From: Phenylobacterium aquaticum
Lineage (GTDB): Bacteria; Pseudomonadota; Alphaproteobacteria; Caulobacterales; Caulobacteraceae
DNA length: 15,449 bases
Reading direction: 5' to 3'
Assembly: GCF_947378715.1 (NCBI RefSeq)
Contig: NZ_CANCLE010000095.1
Location: 1 to 15,449, forward strand
A program made the position numbers and the translations under genes. Of this stretch, positions 6,906-14,097 are shown in pieces (the stretch's first letter is position 1; each line of letters starts with the position of its first letter). The notes under the pieces are model-generated. The model was not told the DNA's origin and did not search any database. It saw nothing but the letters and a program-made list of their open reading frames with translations.

Positions 6906-8213
6906 ATGACCGAGTTTTCCCCCCGCGAAATCGTTTCCGAGCTCGACCGCTACATCGTCGGTCACACCGAGGCCAAGAAGGCCGTGGCCGTGGCCCTGCG
7001 CAACCGCTGGCGCCGCCGCCGGGTCGAGGGGCCGCTGCGCGACGAGGTCACGCCCAAGAACATCCTGCTGATCGGCCCCACAGGCGTCGGCAAGACCGAG
7101 ATCGCGCGCCGCCTGGCCAAGCTCGCCCAGGCGCCCTTCCTCAAGGTCGAGGCCACCAAGTTCACCGAGGTCGGCTATGTCGGCCGCGACGTCGACCAGA
7201 TCGTCCGCGACCTGGTGGAGATCGCCCTGGCCATGGTCCGCGAGCGCCGCCGCGCCGGGGTCCGCGCCCGGGCCGAGGGTGCGGCGGAGGAGCGCATCCT
7301 CGACGCCCTGACCGGCCCCGGCTCCACTGCCGCCCGCGAGAGCTTCCGCAAGAAGCTGCGGGCCGGCGAGCTGGACGACAAGGAGATCGAGCTGACCCTG
7401 GCCGACACCGGGGGCGGCATGCCGATGTTCGAGGTCCCCGGCCAGCCGGGCGCCCAGATGGGCATGCTCAATCTGTCGGAGATGATGGGCAAGGCCTTCG
7501 GCGGCCGCACCAAGGCTCACAAGACCACGGTCAAGGCCGCCTGGGCCCCGCTGATCGCCGAGGAAAGCGACAAGCTGGTCGACCAGGAGGCGCTGACCCA
7601 GGAGGCCATCGATCTGGCCGAGAACAACGGCATCGTCTTCATCGACGAGATCGACAAGGTGGCCAGCCGCGCCGACCGGGCCGGCGGCGCCGACGTCTCC
7701 CGCGAGGGGGTGCAGCGCGACCTGCTGCCGCTGATCGAGGGCACGACCGTCTCCACCAAGTACGGGCCGGTGAAGACCGACCACGTGCTGTTCATCGCCT
7801 CGGGGGCCTTCCATGTCGCCAAGCCCTCGGACCTGCTGCCCGAGCTTCAGGGCCGGCTGCCGATCCGGGTGGAGCTCAAGGCGCTCACTCGTGACGACTT
7901 CCGCCGCATCCTCACCGAGCCGGAGGCCAACCTCATCCGCCAGCAGCAGGCCTTGCTGGCCACCGAGGGCGTGACGCTCACCTTCACCGACGAGGCCATC
8001 GAGGCCCTGGCCGACGCCGCCGTCACGGTGAACGGCGCGGTCGAGAACATCGGCGCGCGGCGGCTGCAGACCGTGATGGAAAAGGTGCTGGAGGAGATCA
8101 GCTTCACCGCCTCTGACCGCTCCGGCGAGACCGTGGTGATCGACGCGGCCACCGTGAAGGCCCGGGTCGGGGACCTGGCCCAGAACACCGACTTGAGCCG
8201 GTTTATTCTCTAG
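6906..8213 (+). CDS. hslU: ATP-dependent protease ATPase subunit HslU (ClpY)
   Basis: HslU is the AAA+ hexamer that unfolds substrates and threads them into HslV. The 435-residue product has the typical family length and order: N-terminal PREIVSELDRYIVGH, Walker A GPTGVGKT (57-64), the pore loop GYVGRD (about 90-95) that grips substrate, the variable I domain (about 110-240) containing GMPMFEVPG and MLNLSEMMGKAFGG, Walker B IVFIDEIDK (about 243-251), REGVQRDLLPLIEG with the arginine finger region, and sensor-2 GARRL (about 383). It ends in LSRFIL, the C-terminal tail that inserts between HslV subunits to activate it; that tail is intact, so partnership with the upstream HslV is expected. The ATG at 6906 gives the canonical N terminus; the reading frame stays open upstream only by chance. 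No good Shine-Dalgarno precedes it. It ends 10 bases from the convergent DUF2244 gene. Confidence 0.98.
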   Translation: MTEFSPREIVSELDRYIVGHTEAKKAVAVALRNRWRRRRVEGPLRDEVTPKNILLIGPTGVGKTEIARRLAKLAQAPFLKVEATKFTEVGYVGRDVDQIVRDLVEIALAMVRERRRAGVRARAEGAAEERILDALTGPGSTAARESFRKKLRAGELDDKEIELTLADTGGGMPMFEVPGQPGAQMGMLNLSEMMGKAFGGRTKAHKTTVKAAWAPLIAEESDKLVDQEALTQEAIDLAENNGIVFIDEIDKVASRADRAGGADVSREGVQRDLLPLIEGTTVSTKYGPVKTDHVLFIASGAFHVAKPSDLLPELQGRLPIRVELKALTRDDFRRILTEPEANLIRQQQALLATEGVTLTFTDEAIEALADAAVTVNGAVENIGARRLQTVMEKVLEEISFTASDRSGETVVIDAATVKARVGDLAQNTDLSRFIL

Positions 8214-8223
8214 CGCCGCCCCT

Positions 8224-8697
8224 TCACCACCGCGCCTTGCGGGCGTCCTGGATCGCGCCCTGCAGGGCGCGGGCGAACTCGGCCCGCTCAAGCGGGCTCA
8301 AAGCGGCGGCGACCCGCGCTTCCTTGCCGGACAGGCCCAGGCGCACGTCCACGGCCTGGTCGTCCTCGGTCAAGACCGAGACCCGGGTGAAGGCGGTGGG
8401 GCTTTCCCACACCACCCTCGACCACTTGGGCGTCTCGTGGGTCACCCGCACCTTGCGGTCGGTGACCTGCACCCGCTCGATCTGACGGCCAGAGGCGAAG
8501 CTGGCCAGGAAGGCGACCAGCACCGCCAGGACATCGAGCCCCAGGAACAGCGGCACGAAATAGGCGCCCATGGCCAGGAACACCGCCGCCGAGCAGCAGT
8601 TGAGGAAGGTGACGATGGAGATCAATATGATGAACCCCCGCTCCGACAGGGATCGGTGCGGGCGAATCTCAGCGTCCATGAAGACCATGTCGTCCAT
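8224..8697 (-). CDS. DUF2244 integral membrane protein
   Basis: A 157-residue inner-membrane protein of the DUF2244 family, which has no established function. It opens with DAEIRPHRSLSERGF, the family's characteristic PHRSLS segment just before the first helix. Two hydrophobic helices follow (about 21-43 and 47-69), and then a cytosolic domain of about 85 residues, with RQIERVQVTDRKVRVTH and WSRVVWESPTAFTRV giving beta-rich character and a basic C terminus (QDARKARW). DUF2244 genes are commonly found next to nth in alphaproteobacteria (from memory), and here nth is divergent, 84 bases away. The start at 8697 is uncertain: in-frame ATGs at 8688 and 8679 are also possible and only weak ribosome sites are visible. 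GCTAAGAT, close to GCTANAWC, lies just upstream of 8697 and could be its -10 box. Confidence 0.85.
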   Translation of the reverse strand: MDDMVFMDAEIRPHRSLSERGFIILISIVTFLNCCSAAVFLAMGAYFVPLFLGLDVLAVLVAFLASFASGRQIERVQVTDRKVRVTHETPKWSRVVWESPTAFTRVSVLTEDDQAVDVRLGLSGKEARVAAALSPLERAEFARALQGAIQDARKARW

Positions 8698-8781
8698 GCC
8701 GCCACCATCTTAGCCGCAAACCGCGCCCAGCGGAATCTCCCTGGCTTGGCGAAGCGGCCCGATCCGCGCCATGGTCGCCCC

Positions 8782-9507
8782 ATGCCCCGCGCCCCCGCCA
8801 AAGCCGCCCCCAAGCCGAAACCCAAAGCCAAGGCGGGACCCCGGGCGCGCGCCAAGGTGCGGAAGATCAGTCCGGCCGAACAGGCCCGGGTGGAGGAGAT
8901 CTTCCACCGCTTCCTGGCCGAGACCGACGATCCGCGCACCGAGCTCAGCTATGACAGCCCCTATGCCCTGGTGGTGGCCGTGGCGCTGTCGGCCCAGGCC
9001 ACGGACGTCCAGGTCAACAAGGCCACGGTGAAGCTGTTCGCCGCCGCCGATACGCCCCAGGCCATGCTGGCGCTCGGGGAAGAGGGACTGATCCCCTATA
9101 TCGCCTCGATCGGCCTGTTCCGCACCAAGGCGAAGAACGTGATCGCGGCGGCCCGGATCATCATTGAGCAGCATGGCGGCGAGGTCCCGCTGACCCGCGA
9201 AGCACTCCAGGCCCTGCCCGGGGTCGGGCGCAAGACCGCCAGCGTGGTGCTGAACGAACTGCGCATCGAGCCGGCCATCGCCGTCGACACCCATGTGTTC
9301 CGGCTCGCCCACCGCCTGGGCCTGGCCTTCGGCAAGACCCCAGACCAGGTCGAGGCCGAGCTGATGGCCCTGGTCCCGGCGCCCTATCTGGTCCGCGCCC
9401 ACCACTGGCTGATCCTGCATGGCCGCTATGTCTGCGTGGCGCGGCGGCCCAGGTGCGAGGACTGCCTGATCGCCGATCTCTGCCCCTCCCGGGGCCAGGC
9501 GGCCTGA
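8782..9507 (+). CDS. nth: endonuclease III (DNA glycosylase/AP lyase)
   Basis: Nth removes oxidised pyrimidines and nicks the abasic site by beta-elimination in base excision repair. The 241 residues contain the helix-hairpin-helix LPGVGRKTASVV with catalytic Lys151, the catalytic Asp169 in VDTHVFR, and the [4Fe-4S] loop Cys218-x6-Cys225-x2-Cys228-x5-Cys234 at the C terminus, all intact. SAQATDVQVNKAT and ASIGLFRTKAKN are also family segments. The N terminus carries about 28 extra residues rich in Lys, Pro and Ala (MPRAPAKAAPKPKPKAKAGP), a basic tail beyond E. coli Nth (211 residues) that may aid DNA contact. The ATG at 8782 is taken because the tail remains G/C-ending in codon use; a shorter start is possible. 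The LysR gene begins 3 bases after the stop, so the pair is probably cotranscribed. Confidence 0.95.
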   Translation: MPRAPAKAAPKPKPKAKAGPRARAKVRKISPAEQARVEEIFHRFLAETDDPRTELSYDSPYALVVAVALSAQATDVQVNKATVKLFAAADTPQAMLALGEEGLIPYIASIGLFRTKAKNVIAAARIIIEQHGGEVPLTREALQALPGVGRKTASVVLNELRIEPAIAVDTHVFRLAHRLGLAFGKTPDQVEAELMALVPAPYLVRAHHWLILHGRYVCVARRPRCEDCLIADLCPSRGQAA

Positions 9508-9510
9508 CCC

Positions 9511-10419
9511 ATGGCCGACCGCCTGCCGCTCAACGGTCTGAGGGTGTTCGAGGCCGCCGCCCGGCTGGGCAGTTTCCTGCGCGCCGCCGAGGAGCTCGCC
9601 ATCACCCCGGGCGCGGTCAGCCGCCAGATCAAGGGTCTGGAGATCGAACTGGGCGTGCGCCTGTTTGAGCGCTTCAACCGCGCCGTCCGCCTGACCGAGG
9701 CCGGGGCGACCCTGGCGATCGGGGTGCGCCAGGGCATGGGGGTCATGGCCCAGGCTGTGGACCAGGCCCGCACCCGCCGCGACGCCCCCGTGGTGATCTC
9801 CGCCACCCCGTCCCTGGCCGTCCGCTGGCTGGCCCCACGCCTGCATCGGTTCCAGGAGCGCCATCCCCAGATCGATATCCGGGTCTCGGCCAGCGACATC
9901 GCCGTCGACCTGGCCCGCGACGGGGTGGATATCGCCCTGCGCTATGGCAAGGGCCCCTATGCGGGGCTCAGCGCTGTCGCCCTGGCCAGCGCCAGCCTGT
10001 TCCCGGTCTGCACCCCGGCCTTCGCCGCCCAGGCGGGGTTGAAGACCCCCGCCGATCTCACCCGGGTCAGCCTGATGCAGGACATCAACGCCTTCGGGGA
10101 AGAGCCGGCCTGGTCCGACTGGCTGGCCGCCGCCGGGGTGGAGGGGGCGGCTGACGAGCGCGGGGCGCGGTTCTCCAACACCTATCTGACCCTCGAGGCG
10201 GTGGTGGCCGGGCGCGGCGTGGCCCTGGCCCACCAGGCCCTGGTGATGGACGACCTGGCCAGCGGCCGGCTGGTCCGGCCCTTCGATCTGGCGCTGACCA
10301 GCCCCGCCCGCTACTGGACCCTCAGCCTGCCCGAACGGACTGATCTGCCCAATATTCGCCGGTTCCGGACCTGGCTCCTGGCCCAGGCCGAGGCGGACGG
10401 CCTGCGCGATTTCGCGTGA
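9511..10419 (+). CDS. LysR-family transcriptional regulator (GcvA-like)
   Basis: A 302-residue DNA-binding regulator. The winged helix-turn-helix occupies about residues 6-64, with FEAAARLGSFLRAAEELAITPGAVSRQIKGLE as the helix-turn-helix proper and LGVRLFERFNRAVRLTEAG as the wing. The effector-binding domain follows (about 90-295), with ISATPSLAVRWLAPRL, VDIALRYGKG and VAGRGVALAHQALV. The segment around ALRYGKGPYAG and the ending RRFRTWLLAQ resemble the GcvA/AmpR-type branch. It starts 3 bases behind nth, so it likely lies in the nth transcript; LysR regulators usually sit divergent from their targets, and no divergent partner exists here, so the target is unknown. No ligand can be inferred. 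The coding sequence is intact with neighbour-like codon use. Confidence 0.93.
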   Translation: MADRLPLNGLRVFEAAARLGSFLRAAEELAITPGAVSRQIKGLEIELGVRLFERFNRAVRLTEAGATLAIGVRQGMGVMAQAVDQARTRRDAPVVISATPSLAVRWLAPRLHRFQERHPQIDIRVSASDIAVDLARDGVDIALRYGKGPYAGLSAVALASASLFPVCTPAFAAQAGLKTPADLTRVSLMQDINAFGEEPAWSDWLAAAGVEGAADERGARFSNTYLTLEAVVAGRGVALAHQALVMDDLASGRLVRPFDLALTSPARYWTLSLPERTDLPNIRRFRTWLLAQAEADGLRDFA

Positions 10420-10511
10420 TCTGAGCTCAACTGAAGGGCGGGCTTCTCGTTTGTCCGCAGTCGCTCGAAAGCGCCCTATGCCGGGGTCAACCCCCGCCTT
10501 GGAGCGCCCCG

Positions 10512-10655
10512 ATGACCCTCGCCTGTCCCGCCGTCACACCCCGTCCCGTCAAGGGTTTGGCCGAGAAGATCGCCTTCTGGACCATCCTCGCCTTCCTGCT
10601 TGGCCTGCCCATTTTCCTGGAGGTGATGGTCGCCCTGAGAACCGGCTTCCAGTGA
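10512..10655 (+). CDS. 47-residue single-pass membrane microprotein
   Basis: A short reading frame of 47 codons, from ATG 10512 to TGA 10655. A good ribosome site, GGAG at 10501-10504, lies 7 bases before the ATG. The product begins MTLACPAVTPRPVKGLAEK, continues with a hydrophobic helix (about residues 21-41, with AFWTILAFLLGLPIF) and ends MVALRTGFQ. Third positions are mostly G or C, as in the neighbours. The basic stretch before the helix suggests the N terminus stays in the cytoplasm. A small hairpin (10482-10496, CGGGG/CCCCG) lies just upstream. I recognise no family. It stands alone between the LysR gene and the histidine kinase, 110 bases before the latter. It could be a chance frame, but the ribosome site, codon bias and clean helix argue for a real gene. 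Confidence 0.55.
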   Translation: MTLACPAVTPRPVKGLAEKIAFWTILAFLLGLPIFLEVMVALRTGFQ

Positions 10656-10765
10656 AACCGAACGTGGCGCGCCGGACTGCGCCATTCCGTCGCGGACGAC
10701 CCTGGGTTGGTCCGTTAACCCGCAAGGCCTAGGCTCTCCCCGTTCCGTGGGAGAACGCAGACGCC

Positions 10766-12433
10766 ATGACCGCCGCCCTCGCCGCGGATGCCGAGTGGGC
10801 GCAGATCTTCACGGATCGGCGTCGCAGCCTGCCCTTCCGGGTGGGCATCTGCGTATTGGCCGGCGTCACCATCGGCGCCTTTGTCGACATTCGGCTCGTG
10901 GTCCTGTGGCTCGGCCTGTTCCTGGCCATGCAAGGGGTGGAGTGGGCGCTGGGCGACCGGGTCCGCACCCGCTGGATCGGCGCCGGCGTCCTCCTGATCA
11001 CCAACGCGGTCATCGGCGCCCCAGTGCTGGTCGAGATCCAGACCTTCGGCGTCTGGGGCGCGGTGGTGGCCATCGCGCTCCTGGCCGGAACCCTGACCAT
11101 CGGGGCGGCCGGCGCCCGCAGTTCGGGCCTGGCCTATCTGATGGTGCTGATCCCCAGCGCCGTCTATCTCGCCCTCATCCCCTGGTTCGCCTGGCGGCAA
11201 GGGGCGACGGGGCGCGATGTCTTCCTGATGGCGGTCAATGACCCGCTGCTGGTCATGTCCTCCTTCGTGGCCTGGCGGGCCTCGGCTCGCGCCCTGCTGG
11301 GCGAGGCCGCCGCCAGGGCCCGGGCCGAGCGGGCCGACGAGGCCAAGTCGGCCTTCGTGGCCCTGGTCGGCCACGAACTGCGCACTCCGATCTCGGCCAT
11401 GCTGGCCGGGGTGGCCGAGGCCGGCAAGGCCCGGAGCCCGGCGGAAGCCGCCGCCCATCTGCGGCTGATCGACGACGCCGGGCGGATGATGCGCACCCTG
11501 CTCAATGACCTGCTCGACCTCTCCAAGCTGGAGGCGGGCCGCCTGGCCGTGGTCTGCGAACCCTTCGATCCGCGCCGCCTGCTGGCCGAGACCGAGGCCT
11601 TCTGGGCGCCCGAGGCCCGCGCCCGGGGCCTGGGCTTCGAGGTCGTGGGCGCCGCAGCCCTGCCGCCGGCCCTGCTCGGCGACGGAGTGCGGATCCGCCA
11701 GATCCTCAACAACCTGTTGTCCAACGCGCTCAAGTTCACCACCGATGGCGCAGTCACCCTGGTCGTGACGGTCACGCCCGGCGCCGACACCGCGCTCCAG
11801 CTTGGCCTGACGGTGATCGACACCGGCCCGGGCCTGACGGCGGACCAGGCCCAGGGCCTGTTCAATCCCTTCCACCAGGCCCATGCCGGGGTGGCCCGCA
11901 CCCACGGCGGCACGGGTCTCGGCCTCAGCATCAGCCGCGACCTGGCCCGGCTGATGGCCGGCGACCTGACCCTGGCGACCCGTCCGGGCGAGGGCTGCGC
12001 CTTCACCTTCACCGCCCCCTTCGCCGCCGCCCCGCCGCTGGAGGCGGTCGACGTCGTCGCCCGCCCGCCCGCCGGTCTGCGCATCCTGCTGGCCGACGAC
12101 CACGAGGTGAACCGCCGGGCCTTCGCCCTGATGCTGGGCCCGGTCGCCGCCGAGCTGGTCTGCGTGGCGGATGGCGAGGCGGCCCTGCGCGCCGCCAATG
12201 ACGGCGATTTCGACCTGATCCTGCTGGACCTCAACATGCCGCGCATGGGCGGGCTGGAAGCCGCCCGCCTGCTCACCGCCCGAACCGGCGGCCCGCCGAT
12301 CCTGGCGCTTACCGCCTCTGTGGCCTGCGAGGACATCGCCGCCTGCACCGCCGCCGGCATGGTCGGCTTCATCGCCAAGCCGGTCGAGCCGGCCGAACTC
12401 TACGCCGCCATCGAGGCGGCGCTCGCGGCCTGA
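10766..12433 (+). CDS. hybrid histidine kinase with six membrane helices and a C-terminal receiver
   Basis: A 555-residue inner-membrane sensor kinase. About six hydrophobic helices fill residues 24-172, with almost no periplasmic loop, so it probably senses something in or near the membrane. A short linker rich in Ala and Arg (about 175-195) leads to the HisKA domain with phospho-acceptor His203 (GHELRTP). The ATPase domain has the N box NNLLSNALKF (315-324), G1 box DTGPGL (352-357) and G2 box GGTGLGLSI (381-389). The receiver (about 438-553) has the acidic pair Asp444-Asp445, phospho-acceptor Asp488 (LDLNMPRMGG), Thr516 and Lys538, all intact. No histidine phosphotransferase or response regulator with a DNA-binding domain is nearby, so it must pass phosphate to a distant partner. 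GGGAG about 11 bases before the ATG is an acceptable ribosome site. The signal is unknown. Confidence 0.95.
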   Translation: MTAALAADAEWAQIFTDRRRSLPFRVGICVLAGVTIGAFVDIRLVVLWLGLFLAMQGVEWALGDRVRTRWIGAGVLLITNAVIGAPVLVEIQTFGVWGAVVAIALLAGTLTIGAAGARSSGLAYLMVLIPSAVYLALIPWFAWRQGATGRDVFLMAVNDPLLVMSSFVAWRASARALLGEAAARARAERADEAKSAFVALVGHELRTPISAMLAGVAEAGKARSPAEAAAHLRLIDDAGRMMRTLLNDLLDLSKLEAGRLAVVCEPFDPRRLLAETEAFWAPEARARGLGFEVVGAAALPPALLGDGVRIRQILNNLLSNALKFTTDGAVTLVVTVTPGADTALQLGLTVIDTGPGLTADQAQGLFNPFHQAHAGVARTHGGTGLGLSISRDLARLMAGDLTLATRPGEGCAFTFTAPFAAAPPLEAVDVVARPPAGLRILLADDHEVNRRAFALMLGPVAAELVCVADGEAALRAANDGDFDLILLDLNMPRMGGLEAARLLTARTGGPPILALTASVACEDIAACTAAGMVGFIAKPVEPAELYAAIEAALAA

Positions 12434-12492
12434 AGGTTTCCGCCCCCTGCGGACGCGCCGAGAATGTCGCTTGACGATCTCGTCGCGCGGGC

Positions 12493-12504
12493 GCGTGATC
12501 ACGC
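12493..12504. repeat. 12-base perfect palindrome upstream of the lipoprotein gene
   Basis: GCGTGATCACGC reads the same on both strands. Its arm CGTGATC recurs as a direct repeat at 12508-12514, touching the ribosome site of the lipoprotein gene. The site is centred about 26 bases before the ATG at 12525, and TTGACG (12471-12476) lies upstream as a possible -35 box. It could be an operator; no regulator is assigned. Confidence 0.4.
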
Positions 12505-12524
12505 TTCCGTGATCGGAGGGCGCC

Positions 12525-13082
12525 ATGCGCTTCCAAGGGCTTCTGCTGTGCCTGACCCTGCTGCTCGGCGGCTGTAACCGGGTCTATTCCCACCAGCCGC
12601 TGTTCCATGACGCGACGGGTCTGCCGGCTATCCGTACGGGGAATTGGCGGGCAATAGACCCTGACCCCACGACCGACCCGTCCGACGGTCGTATCCTGAT
12701 CCGTCCGGGCGGGCGGCTCTTGATCATCGACGAGGACGGGAGCCGGACGCAGCTACGTCTGTTCCCCGGCGATCCGCTGATCCTCCAGACTCGGGCTTCC
12801 AAGGCCCGGGGTGGCCCAGGCTATTTCTACTACGGCGTCCGCATCCACGCCCGCAACGCCCTGGGCCAGGCGACGCGCCTCAGTTTCTGGCCGGTGGATT
12901 GCGGGCCCCCTCCGCCCACGGTTCCGGACGGCGCTCCGCAACAATGGGTGACGGCCGCGCCCTATCCCGGCCTGCTTCCCGATGGCGACAACTGCCTGGC
13001 CTGGGCCCCGGAGGCGGTCCGCAATGCTGCGCGCGCCAGCGAGCGTCAGGAAGAGGCGACCGATCTGGTCTGGAAGCCGTGA
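12525..13082 (+). CDS. small lipoprotein of unknown function
   Basis: A 185-residue protein with a lipoprotein signal: MRFQGLLLCLTLLLGGC, with lipobox LGGC and Cys17 as the lipidated residue. The residue after it is Asn, not Asp, so by the E. coli rule it would go to the outer membrane. GGAGG lies about 6 bases before the ATG, a near-perfect ribosome site. The mature part has a beta-rich middle (SDGRILIRPGGRLLIIDEDG, then TQLRLFPGDPLIL), a YFYYG aromatic patch, and two cysteines (126 and 157) that could pair. I recognise no family. A palindrome at 12493-12504 lies just upstream. The stop is 6 bases from the stop of the convergent cyclophilin gene. Codon use matches neighbours, though slightly looser in the first third. 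Confidence 0.78.
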   Translation: MRFQGLLLCLTLLLGGCNRVYSHQPLFHDATGLPAIRTGNWRAIDPDPTTDPSDGRILIRPGGRLLIIDEDGSRTQLRLFPGDPLILQTRASKARGGPGYFYYGVRIHARNALGQATRLSFWPVDCGPPPPTVPDGAPQQWVTAAPYPGLLPDGDNCLAWAPEAVRNAARASERQEEATDLVWKP

Positions 13083-13088
13083 AGCCGG

Positions 13089-13892
13089 TCAGGGCCCCGC
13101 CCGCACCGGTGCGCTGACGTCGCAGACGCTGAAGTCGGCGCCCCTGGCTTTGCGGACCTTGGCGACAAGGGCGGCGAAGGCCGGGCCTTTTTCGTTCATC
13201 ACCATCAGCTTCGGCCGCTCGGCGGGCGGCAGGTCCGAGGCCACCCGCACCCGGATCATCTTGTCCGGGTTGGCCGGCGGCTCGCCGACCGCCACGGCGC
13301 GCACCACGTCCAGGCCCGACACCACCTGGCCCCAGACCGTGTAGTCGCGGTCGAGCCGGCGGCTGGCGTCGCGCATGAGGAAGATCTCGCTATTGGCGCT
13401 GCCAGGCGCCTCCTGGCGGCCCATGCCGGCGGTCCCGGGGCAATAGGCGCCCCAGGCGCGCAGCTTGCCGTCCTTGGATCGGGCCAGTTCAGATGGGGCG
13501 ACCATCTCCACCGGGCTCGACCCGATGAAGCCCGAGGTTCCGTCACTGGCCCGGCGTGCGACGGCGAGGTCGGAGGGCGCGAGGCGGAAGGTGAACTCCG
13601 GCGCCAGGTCCGGGTGGCCCGAGACCCCGCCGTCGTGATTGTTCGGATTGCCGGTCTGGTCGACGAAATGGTCGATCACCCGGTGGAAGAGAAGGCCGTC
13701 ATAGACCCCCTCGCGGGCGAGAAGCTTGATCCGCTCGACGCCCAGCGGTGCGAAGTCGGGCCGCATCTCCACCACCACCCGGCCCTTGGTCGTGTCGATC
13801 ACCAGGGTCTGGGCGGGATCGAGCGGCCGCCAGTCGGCCGGAGCGGCGGCGATCAGCGGCAGGGCGGCGAGGGCGGCGAGGAGGGTGCGCAT
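13089..13892 (-). CDS. exported cyclophilin-type peptidyl-prolyl cis-trans isomerase
   Basis: A 267-residue periplasmic foldase that should catalyse proline isomerisation. A signal peptide (MRTLLAALAALPLIAAA) precedes the cyclophilin domain: TTKGRVVVEMRPDFAPLGVERI, then LLFHRVIDHFVDQTGNP with catalytic Arg71 and Gln79, and later GSANSEIFLMRD and DYTVWGQVVSGLDVV. The usual GDP after the Gln is GNP here. An insertion of about 35-40 residues (110-147) lies between PEFTF and GAYCPGTAGMGR, and a 50-residue C-terminal extension follows. The start is debatable: ATG 13892 has no ribosome site, while an in-frame TTG at 13928 follows AGGAG by 7 bases. I keep the ATG because the 12 extra codons are A/T-ending in 5 of 12 cases, unlike the gene, and because the ATG gives a neat signal peptide. 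It is convergent with the lipoprotein gene. Confidence 0.93.
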   Translation of the reverse strand: MRTLLAALAALPLIAAAPADWRPLDPAQTLVIDTTKGRVVVEMRPDFAPLGVERIKLLAREGVYDGLLFHRVIDHFVDQTGNPNNHDGGVSGHPDLAPEFTFRLAPSDLAVARRASDGTSGFIGSSPVEMVAPSELARSKDGKLRAWGAYCPGTAGMGRQEAPGSANSEIFLMRDASRRLDRDYTVWGQVVSGLDVVRAVAVGEPPANPDKMIRVRVASDLPPAERPKLMVMNEKGPAFAALVAKVRKARGADFSVCDVSAPVRAGP

Positions 13893-13932
13893 GGGAGGAG
13901 CTTGGCCCGCTCGGCGACCCGTGCGCAACTAT

Positions 13933-13940
13933 CCTCTCCT
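13933..13940 (-). promoter_or_regulatory. ribosome-binding site favouring a TTG start for the cyclophilin gene
   Basis: On the minus strand AGGAGAGG is followed by ATAG and then TTG (13926-13928), in frame with the isomerase gene; the AGGAG core is 7 bases from the TTG. If used, it would add 12 residues (MRTGRRAGQAPP) before the signal peptide. Codon composition argues against it, so the two lines of evidence conflict. Confidence 0.35.
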
Positions 13941-14097
13941 GAAGCCCCGAGCGCGCGATGGGCATGAACCTCGCCCACCCCCGGCTTCTGGAACCCATGG
14001 TCGTGGCCGAGGGTGCGAATGTCAGGATCCGAGCGCGAGTCCATCGGCTGGCAATGAACGTTGTGGACCTTGTCAGCCTGTCCGGCGAGCGTGTGAT

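Noticed and set aside
6894..8291. 465-codon minus-strand frame opposite hslU
   Set aside because: Composition is Gly/Leu/Asp-rich shadow coding, and hslU on the other strand has complete AAA+ motifs.
8710..10233. 507-codon minus-strand frame opposite nth and the LysR gene
   Set aside because: Both plus-strand genes have intact catalytic or DNA-binding motifs; this frame matches nothing I know.
10433..10446. GAAG/CTTC hairpin after the LysR gene as a terminator
   Set aside because: Only four paired bases, and just TCGTTTG follows; too weak to call.
10707..10735. TTGGTC-N17-TAGGCT as a promoter for the kinase
   Set aside because: The -10 box matches only three of six consensus positions; position is plausible but support is too thin.
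12439..12453. TCCGC/GCGGA hairpin just after the kinase stop as a terminator
   Set aside because: Five-base stem without a following T-run; could be chance.
10715..12526. 603-codon minus-strand frame opposite the hybrid kinase
   Set aside because: Low-complexity Gly/Gln/Arg-rich product with no domain; the kinase is unmistakable.
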